Of a DNA stretch of 6,618 nucleotides, positions 5,569-6,618 are shown piece by piece. Location of the stretch: contig DCPZ01000010.1 in NCBI GenBank assembly GCA_002323795.1, positions 15,146 to 21,763 on the forward strand, given 5' to 3'. The stretch is from Flavobacteriales bacterium UBA1531 (lineage in GTDB: Bacteria; Bacteroidota; Bacteroidia; Flavobacteriales_D; Sanyastnellaceae). The notes below the pieces were generated by a model, which made no database searches, was not told where the DNA came from, and worked only from the letters and a program-made list of their open reading frames with translations. Both the position numbers and the translations under genes were made by a program. Numbering within the stretch: the stretch's first letter is position 1; each line of letters begins with the position of its first letter.

Positions 5569-6618
5569 TCAATCACATTGGGCAGATTTCAATGTTTGAA
5601 GTTCACCCATTATTTGCACGTCAATTGACTCTCCATTGACCAAACTTGCATGCGTTCCATTTTCATTCATCTCCACAGAAATCAACCTTTCTCTGAATAA
5701 AATTTGGAAAGTGAGTTCTTTCCATTGTTTCGGTAACCTTCCATCAAAACATGGGGTTCCTTCTTTGACCCGAAATCCTCCGAACCCTTCGACTACAGAT
5801 AACCATGTTCCTGCCATTGAAGTAATGTGTAATCCTTCGTGTACCTCTGAATTGTAATCATCCAGATCGAGACGTGCCGTTCTGAGGTAATGAGAATAGG
5901 CCTCATCATCTTTCTTCAAGCGGGAAGCAATGACCGCATGAACGCAGGGTGACAAGCTTGATTCATGGAGTGTTTTCGGCTCGTAAAACGAGTAGTTCGC
6001 TGCAATTTGATCCTCCGTAAAATCATCCCAAAAAAAGTACATGCCTTGAAGGACATCTGCTTGCTTAATGAAAATTGAACGAAGGATTCTATCCCAACTC
6101 CAATGCTGATTGATCGGACGCTCCTTAGGTCCTAAATCATTCGCCGTGAGTTGTTCTTTATCCATGAAACCGTCTTGCTGAAGAAAAACCTCTGAGCCTT
6201 CCAATTGCGGATAATGCATTCTGCGTTCAATGGATCTCCAGTTCTGAGTTTCCTCTTCAAAGTCAAATGATAGACGCTTGGCCATGCTCTGCCATTTTAG
6301 AGGGTGATTCTGCATCAACTCTACAGCAACATCTTTTGCGTAACGCAAACACCACCCGGCGATATAATTCGTATACCAATTGTTGTTGACGTTATTCTCA
6401 TATTCATTAGGCCCAGTGACTCCAAGAATGACAAAAGCTTCTTTCGCCTCGGACCACTGGACACGCTGCTTCCAAAAACGCGCAATCGCGAGCAACACCT
6501 CAAAACCATGAGTCAGGAGATAATTCCTATCGTCCGTATAATTCACATAATTCCAAATCGCGTAGGCCATGGCACCATTTCGGTGGATTTCCTCGAATGT
6601 GATTTCCCATTCATTGTG
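5569..6618 (-). CDS. GH65 glycoside phosphorylase, probably maltose phosphorylase (3' part)
   Basis: This is the C-terminal 349 residues of a family 65 phosphorylase; the N-terminal half lies beyond the right edge, since relatives have about 750-790 residues. It probably splits maltose with phosphate into beta-glucose 1-phosphate and glucose (EC 2.4.1.8) in the cytoplasm. The first visible codons read HNEWEITFEEIHRNG, the substrate loop typical of maltose phosphorylases. GVTGPNEYENNVNNN follows, with the presumed catalytic acid Glu encoded at 6403-6405. Further on are IKQADVL, HESSLSPCVHAV (phosphate-binding region) and EGLHITSMAGTW, then the small C-terminal beta domain beginning near GGFRVKEGTPCF. 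An internal ATG at 6570 is not the start, because coding continues in frame to the window edge. It converges on the LTD gene with one base between stop codons. Trehalose or kojibiose specificity is less likely but not excluded. Confidence 0.92.
   Translation of the reverse strand, partial: HNEWEITFEEIHRNGAMAYAIWNYVNYTDDRNYLLTHGFEVLLAIARFWKQRVQWSEAKEAFVILGVTGPNEYENNVNNNWYTNYIAGWCLRYAKDVAVELMQNHPLKWQSMAKRLSFDFEEETQNWRSIERRMHYPQLEGSEVFLQQDGFMDKEQLTANDLGPKERPINQHWSWDRILRSIFIKQADVLQGMYFFWDDFTEDQIAANYSFYEPKTLHESSLSPCVHAVIASRLKKDDEAYSHYLRTARLDLDDYNSEVHEGLHITSMAGTWLSVVEGFGGFRVKEGTPCFDGRLPKQWKELTFQILFRERLISVEMNENGTHASLVNGESIDVQIMGELQTLKSAQCD

Noticed and set aside
5588..5600. Small inverted repeat TTCAA-tgt-TTGAA as a terminator for the convergent genes
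   Set aside because: The stem is only 5 bp and AT-rich, lies inside the GH65 coding region, and has no clear U-tract.

Overview
The window looks like ordinary chromosomal DNA from a member of the Bacteroidota, probably a marine or freshwater Flavobacteriales-type organism. This is inferred from several signs. The epimerase and CoaE read like Bacteroidota versions. Start codons are preceded by A/T-rich sequence with no usable Shine-Dalgarno spacing. One intergenic region carries a Bacteroidota-style promoter (TTG, 19-nt spacer, TACTTTG). There is also an ATE-like protein with a long extra C-terminal region and a secreted dockerin/lamin-tail protein. I see no mobile element, CRISPR array, tRNA or rRNA.

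Layout. On the minus strand at the left is rpe (ribulose-phosphate 3-epimerase, 71-721). A 68-bp divergent intergenic region with an inverted repeat separates it from a plus-strand cluster of five tightly packed genes. These are coaE (790-1413), a short nfeD-family membrane protein gene (1464-1913), a paraslipin/QmcA-type SPFH gene (1950-2942), an ATE-like aminoacyl-tRNA-protein transferase homologue (about 2961-4040) and an ExoA/APE1-type exonuclease III gene (4031-4807). Gaps in the cluster are 50, 36 and 18 bp, followed by a 10-bp overlap, so an operon is plausible. After an 85-bp gap containing the candidate promoter comes a small secreted protein with a dockerin-like calcium loop and a lamin-tail domain (4893-5567). 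It converges, with one base between stop codons, on the 3' part of a GH65 glycoside phosphorylase gene on the minus strand (5569 to beyond 6618), most likely a maltose phosphorylase.

How the genes fit together. NfeD and paraslipin are a well-known membrane-microdomain pair. CoaE completes CoA synthesis, Rpe belongs to the pentose phosphate and Calvin-type sugar interconversions, and ExoA repairs abasic sites. These are housekeeping functions with no single obvious pathway. The less described items are the ATE-like protein, which lacks the family's N-terminal cysteine cluster, has no ATG near its homologous N-terminus and is in frame with the preceding stop codon, and the compact dockerin-LTD secreted protein. 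I do not see a convincing new multi-gene system.
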